Assembly: GCA_964023205.1 (NCBI GenBank)
Contig: OZ026833.1
Location: forward strand, 38,170,366-38,234,365
Length of the DNA: 64,000 nucleotides
Direction: 5' to 3'
Source of the DNA: Lutraria lutraria
Lineage: Eukaryota; Mollusca; Bivalvia; Venerida; Mactridae
Part shown: in pieces, positions 32,400-43,363 of the stretch
How positions within the stretch are numbered: the stretch's first letter is position 1
Layout: every line of letters begins with the position of its first letter
Notes under the pieces: generated by a model
The model's input: only the letters and a program-made list of their open reading frames with translations
Databases searched by the model: none
What the model was told of the DNA's origin: nothing
Position numbers and translations under genes: made by a program

Positions 32400-33412
32400 C
32401 ATTTATTCAGTTTCACTCAGCACATATGTACCGGTATTAACATGTGATATGAGGATTATATATACATATTTAGTACTAAAAAAAAATATAATATACAGGA
32501 CACAATTAACACAGGCAAAATTTCTCATTTGGTCCAAAAATTCATTTATGTCATTCATGGAGCAGAGTTTAGACTCATTTTGACTTTCTGTGATGTCTGT
32601 GTCAGAATCACTGTCGTTGTCACTCTCAGTTTGATTAATGAGTTCAGATGCAGACAAATCCCAGTTTATTGAGGAAGAATCACATGCTGGTATTGTATTT
32701 TCATTATCAATTATGTCTTTAAAGCTGCGAGCTAAAAACAGCCAGTGGAATGTCATCATCTTCTACACATTCACTTTCCATTTCATCTATGTCACATGTT
32801 TGTCTAAGTTTATTAAATCCACACTTGTCGAAACATTTCTCAATGGTAGAAATATCCATAGCGATAAAATTTTAATTTGAATGCCTGGATAATCCCCTGA
32901 TCCAAGGGTTGAATAACCGAGATTATATTTGGTGGAAGGAATACAAGCTTGACATTACTCAATGTCAGGTGATTGTGAGATGGTGCATAATTAGTAAACA
33001 TTAAGATATTCCATCTTTGACTTCTCATCTTCCTATTCACAGACAAAATCCATTCCTAAAATAACCTACTGGTCATCCAGCTTTTTTTGTTGGCACAATT
33101 TGTCACAGGCAGACTATTAACTGTCACCTTACTGAAACTGACTGTGATAGGATTTTAAGCATGCCTCTCCCCCAGCGCACTCTTTACTTGATGAGTGTTA
33201 TTCATCAACCCGATTTTAAAGATCCCACTTTCTGCCATGTTAAATATGTCATGCGGTTCATAACTTTCACCTACATGCCAAAGCTTATCTTTCCAATCTG
33301 ACAAAGTTTTTGAATCAATATCACCTCTTTCTCCACTCATCTTTTTACACTCAAAGTTTTGTCTTTTCAAGAATTTCTCCAACCAACCATATAACTGAAG
33401 CCTTAAATTCAT
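32400..33412 (-). pseudogene. Tigger/pogo (DDE_1) transposase, fragmented
   Basis: Minus-strand pieces in order: WKDKLWHVGESYEPHDIFNM with AESGIFK (33,155-33,412; the family has D-I-F-N-(A/M)-D-E-(T/S)-G-(L/I)-F, so the first catalytic Asp has become Ala). Then [20 protein letters not shown] with H and [20 protein letters not shown] (32,840-33,046; the second catalytic Asp, L-F-x-D-N-A-P-S-H, reads T-N-Y-A-P-S-H). Then an acidic C-terminal tail at 32,403-32,759. Loss of both Asp residues plus stops and frameshifts at ~33,050-33,150 mean it cannot be active. The N-terminal HTH region is not seen. Confidence 0.8.
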
Positions 33413-33667
33413 GCAGACCTACCAGTAACTCACTAGCAAACTCAGAGCTTTCTGTTGAATTAATAGACCCGGAGTCATGTTGTTCTCATGGTCATTTAAG
33501 ACATTATAGCCTTATGGTTCAGTGTTCCTGAAAATAGAAATGGAAAGCAGTCTTAAAATTTGAAGCTGTTAACATTACAATAATAATTTACAGTTTCATG
33601 TGAAAAATATCAATGATTAAACATTGTCTTCATGGTCGCTGCATATGAAACAATTTTTAAGACCTAT

Positions 33668-33743
33668 CGAGGGCTCAGCGCAACACTGTAGTAACTTGTT
33701 CTCATTTCAATATGAGTTACGACACTGTTGCGTTGAACCCTCG
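33668..33743. mobile_element. 80-bp palindromic MITE, copy C (inside the Tigger element)
   Basis: cgagggctcagcgcaacact ... acactgttgcgttgaaccct plus cg, in the same orientation as copy A, with tat/ctat at the two flanks. Its position in the dead Tigger element shows it inserted after that element. Confidence 0.75.
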
Positions 33744-34503
33744 CTATACTTTATTATGTCTTAGCAATTTCACAAAAATAACTGTTACACACTTGAACTT
33801 GAGATCTGCCAACACAGAAGTGCCCAGCAACTTTTCTGGAACTTCAACATGATTCAGGCATTTTAATGACAGCAATACACTGCTCAAGAAACTGCTTAGA
33901 AACTTGTGTGTTTTAGTACTCATAGCTGTGATAATTAATCAGTATTGAAGATTTAGATCTAATCAGTATTAGTTACAAAGTGAAAATGATACACTTTGAG
34001 GTTGTTTACTGGAAGTGAAAAAATAAGCAATGACACATTAAAAATTTCCTAATAATGCTTATGTACCGGTAGCCTTCTGGTATAATTTGAGTCGTGGTAG
34101 GCCAAACCACAGTCGTGGGTTACTGGGTATTAAATACACCAGGTATCTTCGAAGTTTAGGGGGTAAAACACAACAATACTACAAACATCTTAGTACACCT
34201 CCTTATGTATTCTGTGTAATTCTATTCATTAATGCTCAAATCAATTCATCATAATCAACAGTATAACATATACAGTGTCCTACAAAATATGATAATATAA
34301 CATACTAAGTGAGATGTTAAATAAACATAGCTTACCACAGTCATATTTATGCGGACAACAATTCATATATATCAACATATCAAATACATGACAATACAAA
34401 ATAAAAACATATTCAGCCTCATTCTAGTGGTTCAGTTCTGAAATAATGTTTTAGATAATAAAACAAAATGTAACAATGAACAATAAATCTTACCAGTTTG
34501 TGG

Positions 34504-34645
34504 AACTAAACACATTGTCATACAGTATATAACTAAACACATTGTCATACAGTATATAACTTAACACAATGTCATACAGTATATAACTAAATACAATGTC
34601 ATACAGTATATAACTAAATACAATGTCATACATTATATAACTAAA
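34504..34645 (+). repeat. 27-bp minisatellite, five copies
   Basis: aactaaacacattgtcatac followed by agtatat repeats at 34,504, 34,531, 34,558, 34,585 and 34,612, with one to three substitutions per unit. Confidence 0.9.
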
Positions 34646-35603
34646 CCTCCTCAATCATCTCTCAGTCGCTTTAAATCATTCTTTATACAGGCCGAAAACT
34701 TTATTTCACATTTGTTTTTGTTTTATCAAAGAGGAGATAATTCTATTTTAGCATAGTGTAAAGACCATTCGTCGTCATACAGAATGTTGTTCTTCATAGT
34801 GACATGAACTAAGTTTGTGTTTATTTGCTAAATTAGTGCAAAAAACATGTCTTTAAGAAGCGTGTCGACAATCACAACTTGAAATTAATAAACATGCAAT
34901 CATGCAAAACTGCTGTCCATTAATTTTGTTCAGAGGTGACCGAGGGATTCAAAGTTGCCGTTGTTGAGAGGTGACCATTGTTGAGAGATAAACGTTCATG
35001 GAGGTTCCACTGTAATGTTGTCTATGTCCCGCAAACATAAATCCACTGAACTAATGAATTCATTGACCTTTTTCTCAAATGAATTGGACATAATCACAAA
35101 TGAAAATAGCTGTGACATTTTACGCAACACAACTGAAATGAACAAGTCGAGAACATTTGTATGATCTCACGCATATCATGACGTTATATCTATAATATTG
35201 ATCCCATGACTACTTAAATGTGGTGCATTGAATACGCTTTTCACTCTCTAAGGCCCATAACTCTGACATAACTTCTTTCATTATCAAGCACTTGGGATAG
35301 TCAATCATGCTGTTCTACTGACAACTCTTATTCTAGTACTTGTCTCCTTTACCTTCATTTTTGCCTTTTTGCTTAGTGTTGGATTTTTCTTGTGGGTCTA
35401 GATTTATCGATAGTAGTTTTTCTGTAATTTGTGTTGTGATAGATGAATGTTAGTATACATGTAGTTTCTTGTTTGTTGTTTTCAAGATGGAGATCTGAGC
35501 AAAATTTTTTTGGACTTTGGAGAGCTTTGGACTACTGAATACAGATATACATTTTGGGGAATCTAAACATGGTGTTAGTCCATGTGGTCCAGAGTAGAAA
35601 GTA

Positions 35604-35766
35604 CAGTACAACCTCTGTAGAACAACAGCCTGTGGGAGCTGCAAGTATTGACCGTTGTTTAGAGGTTGTTGCTCTTGAGGTTAAATTTATAGTAAATAGC
35701 AGCTGAGGGAAATTTTGAAGGTGTTGTTATAGAGAGGTTGTTGTTCTTCAGAGGGTCGCTCTCATG
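35604..35766. mobile_element. pogo/Tigger-type MITE, right end decayed
   Basis: TA|CAGTACAACCTCTGTAGAAC at the left, with interior gtttagaggttgttgctctt and gttatagagaggttgttgtt. The right terminus is not intact. 35,013-35,600 holds no gene. Confidence 0.6.
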
Positions 35767-36189
35767 TTTATAGATACTGTAAGTTTTCCATTTATCATAA
35801 TTCATGGGCATTTGTGGAACAGTCAAAACTGTGGTCCTGAGGTGAAGGGGCGACTTTTGAACTGTTGTATTACCTAATGCATTATATAAATATTTACAGA
35901 GCAACAGATAAGGTTTTTTGTGTAATTGGGTAATACTCCTCATTTTCTAGAGGAATTGAGTACTGAGAATAACAATTGGGTATCCAACATATTGGGTTTT
36001 CTCATTTAACGCTTGTATATACTTCATATTTGAATCTTTGGTGAGCACAAACTTGCTGAGCTTCTGTGTTACACTTTTCTCTCTTAGTCATTACAGACAC
36101 TGCATATCAACATGTAATACCCAGCTACTTCTTCAATTTTCAACCATCGGTATTTATCTGTCCAATTTCTAAATGTCTTATGACTTATG

Positions 36190-36560
36190 ACAGTGTTTGA
36201 CTGCATTGTTTAAAGTTTTTTACGGTCGTTTTCGTGCCGATCGAGTCAACAAATGAAAGATTTCATCATATATCGTCGCTAGACGAAACAGAATTTAAAA
36301 TTAAATCATCGAGAATCTCTCTAACAATTACTGCACCTTGGGATAGTTGTTTCTTTACATCAAAATATGAATCAAGCCTCAAGAGTGATCGGTGTTTAAC
36401 GTATTCCTCGTCTGTTGTTTTGATCGTGACAATTGCAGATAAACGCTTTCAATGTGTTCATAATTCAATTACCGGAAGTTAAGCAAGCGTCTACATAACC
36501 GTACGACTGGCTAAAAACACGTATACGGACGCATTGAAAATTGTATCGGTACGCATGCTG
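36190..36560 (-). other. CpG-richer patch with an unrecognised 58-codon frame and an ETS-like site
   Basis: On the minus strand from ~36,437 to 36,262, an open stretch reads AIVTIKTTDEEYVKHRSLLR then LDSYFDVKKQLSQGAVIVRE then ILDDLILNSVSSSDDI, closed by a stop. Next to it, at 36,471-36,479, is accggaagt, the ETS/GABP consensus common in animal promoters. I recognise no family. It might be a last or single small exon, or a fragment of an unknown element. 35,770-36,190 and 36,560-37,250 hold nothing I can support. Confidence 0.2.
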
Positions 36561-37252
36561 TTAGGATAAATTGCGTATCGAGTTTTTTGGTTTGCGTTTT
36601 GTTACGCACTAATTTTGATTTTAATTGGGTTTTAATCAATTTTATTTGCGTATTTACGCAAATACGCACCTTATCTGTTGCTCTGTATTTATATATAATC
36701 TGTAAGTTCCGCCTTGACGGAGCGTACTGATTGTTACCGAACGTTCATTACGGAAACACCTGATATCGAGGCTGTCAACAGTCAAAACAGTTGACCGTCA
36801 ACAGTTCGCAGTATGACTGAAATTACAAATCCAGGCAAATATCCAACTTTTTATGGTAAAACAGAAAAAAAAACGAATTAACATTTATATTATGTATTGG
36901 GTAATAATAAGCAATGTTTAAATTATAAAAGGGAAGTAACCAACATAAGTTTTTTTGTGATTTATTAGTTTTGTCTGGCATAACATAGGAGAGGGCGATG
37001 TGGGAATAAAGTATATACATACTTCTTTCAAAGACAGGAAATGAGTAGTTAGAATTAGAAGTAAAATGTTTGATTCTGATGACCTGAACTCTAGAAAACT
37101 GGAACTTATTTTGCCAGTCCCATTGAGTTAGGGCCAATAAGAGTCCTTTGTAACATCATTGTTCCTTAAAATATTGATGATATGATGTAAACTAATGAAC
37201 AATTAATAGTGTAATGTACAATGTAGTTTCTTTTCTAAATACATGTAATTAT

Positions 37253-37916
37253 TATACCCCCGCAAATGACGTTTGAGAGGGGGTATATTGGAGTCACTCT
37301 GTCAGTTGGTCATTGGTCGGTCCGTCCGTCCGTCTGTCCGTCCGCAAAAAATATCGGAAGTTTGTGGAGCGAACTACTTTCACATTCCTTAAGCGATTAC
37401 AATGAAACTTGAAATATGTTATCATCATGAAGTGTAGATGTGCAAAACACAATTTTCATTCCCAATGATTCGCTCATTCCAGAGTTATGTGCCCTTGAAC
37501 TTAGCCATATAGTGTACAATGGCAGTCTTAGTTTGTGGAGAAAACTACTTCCACATTTTTCAAGGGATGGAATTAAAACTTGAAATATGTCATCACCATG
37601 AAGTGTAGATGTGCAAGACACAATTTTCATTCCCAGTTATTTGCTCATTCCAGAGTAATGTGCCCTTGAACTTAGCCATATAGTGTACAATGGCAGTCTT
37701 AGTTTGTGGAGCGAAATACTTCCACATTTTTCAAGGGATTGAATTGAAACTAGAAATATATTATCATTATTAAATGTAGACACAATTTTCATGCCCAGTG
37801 ATCCACTCATTGCAGAGTTATGTGCTCTCGAACTTAGCCGTATAGTGAACTATCAAATTCTTAGTGTCAAAGCGGCAGCGGGGGTATTTAAAAGTCACCT
37901 CTGTGACAGCTCTAGT
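37253..37916 (+). repeat. 'gggggtat' element with three ~171-bp units
   Basis: The left end is tatacccccgcaaatgac then gagggggtatattggagtca, with a (gtcc)n stretch at 37,317-37,342. Units start with gtggag(c)gaactactt at ~37,363, 37,534 and 37,705. The right end is gtgtcaaagcggcagcgggg then tatttaaaagtcacctctgt and gacagctctagtt. It is the cleanest copy of the class here. Confidence 0.75.
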
Positions 37917-38212
37917 TAAGTTAAGTTATAAGAGGATTCAGTAAAACCTGTCCTTCCGACCACCTTTTACAAGGGACCACCTGTCTTATGCGACTGCTCT
38001 CAATTCCTTCCGAGAGTTTTTGAATGTTAATTTAACTTAGTTATGCGACCACCATTACTTTCTGTCTATATCTTATCTGCTATTTAGTGACCGCTTTGTG
38101 AGGTGTTGTCCTAAATGTGTGATGATTGTATTGCCTGAACAAAAAGAATGTCAGCAAACCGAAAAAAAATTAAGTTTAGAGAAACAAATGGCTGTGATAA
38201 ATAGACATTTAA

Positions 38213-39356
38213 GGGTGATCACTCGTGAAATCGAAAAATTTTCTTGTAACAAGGATGTTTCGATTCTTATCTAATTTTGAAGACTAACATGTTGTCATTC
38301 AGTTTTTAGTATGAAAAGTATATGTCCATGATTTCACTTTTTCGTAAAATTACTTTTTAGTGATATACCCAAAATCGGTAATTTTCCTAATAATGGTTTT
38401 GAAAAAGGGGTGTGGGTAGATAAAAAAAACAAATATTTCAGTAAATATTAATCAAATCACTTAAATAATGTACTGGTTGTATCACAGCCTGAATGTGGAA
38501 GAAACTTAAAGCATTAAATGTCTACTTTATGCCTATTTCTTGACTGTGTACTATTTCAAACACTGAGTTTTTTACCAAATTAAGATCTATAAAATGGCTA
38601 AAAAATAAGGGGTTATGAATAATGTTTATACATTTTTTACGTATTGAAGGAGTAACAAGGATTTTGAATGACATTGATTATGCTGAAGTAGGTTAAACAC
38701 CAATTAAAAATATGACATGAAAAGTACATGTCCATGTTCATATAAGAAAGTTATCATGTGAAATGTTAGGTCTCTAAGCTTTTCTTTTCAGCAAAAACTG
38801 GATATTTCCTTAGTTAATGACCTCTTTCAAGACAAAACCACTGCATGTTGTATAAATAACCACATATGCATAATCAGAAACAATATTTGATGGACTTGTA
38901 TGAATTTTGGATGAATATTTTTCAACGGATATGTGTTCATAATGCTAAACTTGATGAAAACTTACCCCACCCACCGTTTTACAACAGTAAATATTTCAAT
39001 ATGAACGTTGAAAGAAATAAACAATGTTTTTTACAATTTTTAAGAACAATATATTTGCAAACCAGGTTATATAAATGTATGCATACAAAATTTAACAACC
39101 TTTAACTGATAAATACTGAACGGCATATGGTTGTTGTATATATACAGACAAACTAAATTGACTGCCGTAATCTGGTCGGATGTCGTAAAGGCAGTAAAAA
39201 TTTGCAATGAAGAAAATAACACTTTGAAATTATTTATGCATTTAAATAACATTGTTGACTACATTAGATGATAAAAAATAATAATAATTTCAACTTGAAA
39301 TTTTACGACATTTAGCTAGACTGCTTTGTATCACAAAAGCTCATGAGTGATCACCC
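38213..39356. mobile_element. TTAA-flanked element family B (1,144 bp)
   Basis: GGGTGATCACTCGTGA at the left and TCATGAGTGATCACCC at the right are inverted repeats with one mismatch. They are bounded by TTAA at 38,209-38,212 and 39,357-39,360. The interior has no recognisable transposase; the 38,866-39,105 plus frame (79 residues) shows no motif. TTAA targets suggest a non-autonomous piggyBac-like element (inference). Confidence 0.7.
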
Positions 39357-39482
39357 TTAATTTAAACTATGATTTTTTATCTGAACAGTATCGTAACATT
39401 TAAAAACACGTTTTAATGTTTTATAAATCATTTTTAAAATGTTCATGTTCAATATGTTTTAAAATATTCTATGTACTTTTAA

Positions 39483-40050
39483 AGGGGCATGCCCAGCAAC
39501 TGCTGTGTCTTGGGTTTTATACACCAAAAATGTGTTTATCACTTGTAAAAACAATTATTACCGAAAAGTCAAAGAAGAATGTGCCTTCAAAAATGGCCCT
39601 ATAACGCACGTGTGGGTATTTATATGCCGGTTTAAATAAAAGGCTTACAAGCCTTTTATTGACGACAACGATATTTCCGATTCGTCTGAGAATTTAACTT
39701 AGCGTGCGCGCTGCCTTTCAAGCAGCAAAACAATGATATTTACCTATAATTTATCGATAGATAAGCTTTATGTCGCAAACAATGAACATGACATGAGCAA
39801 TACTTACCATTTCACAGTTTGTTGACATTTTTTCCGCTTTTGACAGATCCCGAAAGGGTCGAGTTATGAAAATGACGAATATTTTCTAAGGCGTAATCGG
39901 CAGGTTTGGTAAATCTTGAAATGTGTATTTTGAGTCAAATAGCGGGACATTTCGTAAATATTTTACAGGACTTTCATTAATTGATTTTGGCATTCAAATG
40001 ATACCAATTTGATTTATATTCGAGACGCTTCAGTTGCTGGGCATGCCCCT
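39483..40050. mobile_element. TTAA-flanked MITE family A, copy 2 (568 bp)
   Basis: AGGGGCATGCCCAGCAACTG and CAGTTGCTGGGCATGCCCCT are perfect 20-bp inverted termini, flanked by TTAA at 39,479-39,482 and 40,051-40,054. It aligns with 6,536-7,050 plus a ~50 bp stretch absent there (around 39,725-39,780). On the minus strand both copies contain ATGTCAACAAACTG... followed within 12 bp by a gtaagt donor-like site. Confidence 0.85.
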
Positions 40051-40599
40051 TTAAGCACTGTTTTTAAAATGCTAAGTCGCTGTTACATTTTACTCTGCAT
40101 GTATAAAATGTTTTAACTGCTTATAATTAAATGTACATGGTTACATATAATTTCATTGTATGTAACTCCAGTCCTTAGTTAAGAGACCACCTGTCTTCAG
40201 AGACCATATTTTCGTTCTCCCTCGAGTGTTTGCTTAAGACAGGTTTTTAACTGTACTGTAATAGTTCTTATTTTTATTTTGTCCTATATTTTCCTATTTT
40301 TCTTTGAACAAATTCCTATATTTCAGAGGTTTGTCCTATATTTTTTTCTCAAAAAATCACTTGATGCCCTGGAAAACTTATAGATTTTTATCTAAAAAAA
40401 AAACAATATTTTTTGTAAGCAAATACGACCTTTTTAAGTCATGTTGTGATGTAGTCGGGATTAATTTCATGTCTCCAAAAGAATGTTTTTATCCGATGCT
40501 ATGTTATGATGATACCTGAATTTGAGCTTTTTGACAAATTTGCCATTTTGACCAGTCAATATGGGTTTTAAGTACTTGGGATTTTCATAATTAATTCTG

Positions 40600-40690
40600 T
40601 CTTCAGTCATGGCGAAAGCCGTCGGACCATCGGACGAAACTCTGCAGTTCGTCGGTCCAAAAAGTCTGACGATGTTTCTGCAGAAATCGT
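40600..40690. repeat. CGTCGGACC-rich patch, related to 54,285-54,385
   Basis: cagtcatggcgaaagccgtc then ggaccatcggacgaaactc and gttcgtcggtccaaaa. The inverted counterpart at 54,285-54,385 has ggtctgacgg words and ends ctttcgccatgactg. These sit 0.28 kb and 0.6 kb outside the MULE ends, so they are not part of its terminal repeats. Confidence 0.4.
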
Positions 40691-40961
40691 CGAAAATTGT
40701 GTTTATTTTCGTGTGCTTTAAGTGATTATCATGCGTATTTTTATCTTACGCGCACTATACCGATGTCAATATAAACATGAACACGCTGATGACGGATAAA
40801 TGAAAATGTGTACGTGCATGTTGTTGTTTAGAATCGACATTTCTCGATCTTGGTACTTTCATTTTACTAATCGATTTGTAGCGATGAAGTCAAAACATCG
40901 CCGAATATAACTAATTATCATAATCATGAATAAACGCCCGCTGTACGGTCCGATTCCGGTA

Positions 40962-40970
40962 TTTGATGGT
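40962..40970. other. left 9-bp target-site duplication of the MULE (TTTGATGGT)
   Basis: It is identical to 53,685-53,693 on the far side of the element. Nine bases is the standard duplication length for Mutator-superfamily transposition. Confidence 0.9.
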
Positions 40971-41640
40971 GGCCAGGTGTAAAACGCAGATCCCGCGGAT
41001 CTGGATCCAATATAGAATATATAGGAGAAATAATAGGGTGTTACGGATCCACTCATAACTTTTTTATTGTTTGACAGAATAAGATAAAATTGGTATCGAA
41101 TTAAAGCTGAATATCACAGCTTCATATACATATCAGATATTGTAGTTTTTTTCTGAAAAAAACAACGTGTAATTAAAAATAAAAACTGAGTATTTTGTCC
41201 CGGATCCAGATTTGCAAGATGGAAAAATGAGTGTTACGGATCCATTCATAACTTTTTTATTTTTTTTGACAGAATAAGATAAAATTGGTATCGAATTAAA
41301 GCTGAATATCACAGCTTCATAAGCATATCATAAATTGTAGTTTTTAATGGAAAAACAAACGTGTAATTAAAAATAAAAACTGAGTATTTTGTCCCGGATC
41401 CAGTTATGCAAGGTAGAAAAATGAGTGTTACGGATCCATACATATCTTCTTTATTATTTGACAGAATAAGACAAAATCGGTATCGAATTAAAGATTAATA
41501 TCACAGCTTCATATGCATGTCAGAATTTGCAATATTTAATCGGAAAACAAATGTGTACCTAAAATTAAAAACTGGGTATTCAGTCCCGGAAGGTAGAAAA
41601 AGTAGTGTCGCGGAATTAAAGGACACACTCACGTATCTTT
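40971..41640. repeat. left (3') terminal inverted repeat of the MULE
   Basis: After the ~65-bp outer end come three near-regular ~190-bp units starting at about 41,038, 41,231 and 41,424, each with a gttacggatcc start, and a decayed fourth. Palindromic gatcccgcggatc lies at 40,988-41,001. Confidence 0.85.
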
Positions 41641-41964
41641 TATATTTGGCATAATGATATGTTTTTAAACTAAAAATATAGCTAGCATTGAAATAGCTAA
41701 ATGCTATGTGAATGGAAGAAAAACAGGAGTAATGAACAAAAAAGACAAGTATAGTGCAATAATATCCATTTATTAACTTATAACAGCACGTTTATCAATG
41801 TATTGTTCATGTAGTGCATACAAATAAATATGTATGAGAAATGTATACAAAAATATATCTATATATACATGTACGTGTACAAAACACTTATTTGAACACA
41901 CTCTGTACGGTAAAACCTGTCATCGCGATCATCTGATATATTAGATTTACACATGCACACACAA

Positions 41965-42681
41965 TTACCAGGCGCAGAACCGACAATACCAGCCAGTTTC
42001 TGGTAAACCTACATCCTGAAGACAGTTTTTATGAAACCATTTCACTTTGCATCTATGGTTATCACATTTGACCATATCTGCAACAGCGTCTGGCAAGCGA
42101 CATGTACAATATACCCTTATTTTGTGGTATTTGGGTTCATTACGGGGCATTTTCGGCATTTTCCCAATTTTGGGGAAGACGAGCATTTTACCATTATTCA
42201 AACAGTTAATCAGATGTTGACGCATCTGTGAAATGTTATAACTAACCTGTTCCAGGTTGACTTTGAAATTACTGCATAAAAGTTCAGTTAAATTAGCTAT
42301 AGCAAACAGACCGCAGTCTGATGAATTGGTTTGACGCTGCACATCTAAAACACTTACATGCATGTCATCGTTATTAGTAGTGTATAGTTGTGCTAACTGA
42401 ATAGAAATGCTTGTATTGACCGATTTACTACTTTTGAGACTATCAATTATGTAGACAGTTCCGTTTTTTAAGGTTTGGTATGAAAGTAACCAATGATCTT
42501 TGCCGTTGTGGTGTATCTGAGCACTAGGAGGGTCTTGTCTGATGATGTGTTTATTAATTGACCAAACACCACTGAGTTCGACAAAATGTGGACTGAATAA
42601 TGTATTATTAAGACCTCCAACAGCTTTGAAAGTTTCCCTTAATAAGGTTTGTGCCGCATTTATTAATTTATCGTTAAACAA
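41965..42681 (-). pseudogene. Ulp1-type cysteine protease with C-terminal PHD finger (MULE)
   Basis: About 235 residues. The protease core has His63 in G-K-D-H-W-L-L-S, Asp80 in Y-I-I-D-S-L, a Gln in V-Q-R-Q-T (115/117) and Cys123 in S-S-D-C-G-L-F-A, the full Ulp1/C48 catalytic set. The last 50 residues form a C4HC3 PHD finger (Y-C-T-C-R-L ... M-V-K-C-D ... W-F-H-K-N-C ... W-Y-C-R-F-C). Ulp1 domains are known passengers of many Mutator-like and other DDE elements; a PHD finger suggests chromatin binding. Its N-terminus overlaps a different-frame segment (42,663-43,064), so a frameshift separates it from the upstream part. I call it a pseudogene for that reason, although the domain itself is intact. 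Confidence 0.8.
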
Positions 42682-43064
42682 CCTAATTCGAATTCGTCTT
42701 CAATTAATGCTTTATCATTGTTATTTAAACTAAGATGTTCTAACCATAAGTTTGGTGTATAGTTTGAATTATCGGAATTACTGATGTTAATGTCATTTTC
42801 TTCAAGTAAAACCTCCTCTGCTATACAACTCAAGTTAACATGATTTTCTCCGAAATCTAGTTTAAGCTTTTTGCTAACGTTTGATTTGCTAGGCGTTCTA
42901 TGTCTTTTTATTGACGATCTGGCCGTTATTGGTGAAATACTGCTACTTAAAGGTGTGGAACAATTCAGTTTTAAATCTGGCATATTTTTCTTTTTATTTA
43001 AAGGTGTAGTGTTAACATCATAAAATTTTGTTGTATTTTTAACAGCAGAATCCGGAGCCGGCAT
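42663..43064 (-). pseudogene. linker region between SWIM finger and Ulp1 domain (MULE)
   Basis: A Ser/Asn/Lys-rich low-complexity stretch with a basic nuclear-localisation-like patch (I-K-R-H-R-T-P-S-K and S-K-K-L-K-L-D-F) and an acidic C-terminal half. It overlaps the SWIM frame at its start and the protease frame at its end in different phases, implying one-base indels at ~43,020-43,060 and ~42,670. In an intact element it would be the middle of one long protein or a spliced exon. Confidence 0.5.
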
Positions 43065-43363
43065 GACCTCAAAATCATTTTTTTCGGCTTTTTTTGACAG
43101 GCCTTTTTACCAAGTCTTGGTTTTCTATTTCTTCTTAATAACGATAGATTTTTTACAGAGTTCGAGTTCACAGTAGGTTCGATATTTAACGCCGATTTCA
43201 CTGCCAAAATGTGATAACATTGTCCTGTTGATGGACAGCTACAATTTTCTTGTGGGGATAAAGTAACAATTCTTTTAGACCCTTTTAATCCTTCAACAAC
43301 AAACGCATTCATTGACGAAACCAAACGGATTTTATCGCTATCAACTATTTCTTCAGCCAACAT
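42998..43363 (-). pseudogene. SWIM zinc finger of the MULE transposase (frameshifted)
   Basis: The segment reads EEIVDSDKIRLVSSMNAFVV then N-C-S-C-P-S-T-G-Q-C-Y-H-I-L-A-V-K. The C-x-C-x5-C-x-H pattern is the SWIM zinc finger that follows the DDE core in many MULE transposases. Its frame joins the transposase frame only after a shift at ~43,345-43,363. Basic residues follow (K-K-A-C-Q-K-K-P-K-K). Confidence 0.75.

Larger units (their letters stand above)
32209..35012 (-). mobile_element. dead Tigger/pogo transposon, TA-flanked (2.8 kb)
   Basis: The left terminus is TA|CAGTGAAATCTCTCTACAA. The right terminus, read inward on the minus strand, is TA|CAGTGGAACCTCCATGAACG. The CAGTGGAACCTC end is the classic Tigger/pogo terminal repeat. 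Transposase fragments lie between on the minus strand. A palindromic MITE (33,668-33,743) and a 27-bp minisatellite (34,504-34,645) sit in the 5' part. Confidence 0.8.
37935..40254. mobile_element. possible pogo-type element split by two insertions
   Basis: CAGTAAAACCTGTCCTTCCG with gaccacc words at the left, and the reverse complement of CAGTTAAAAACCTGTCTTAA followed by TA at the right, form an inverted pair. Subterminal words (gggaccacctgtctta / agagaccacctgtcttcaga) also correspond. The interior is almost wholly filled by two TTAA elements. The two ends could belong to separate MITEs. Confidence 0.35.

Noticed and set aside
34504..34645. CRISPR-like regular array.
   Set aside because: The 27-bp units are contiguous with no unique spacers and the DNA is eukaryotic; it is a minisatellite.
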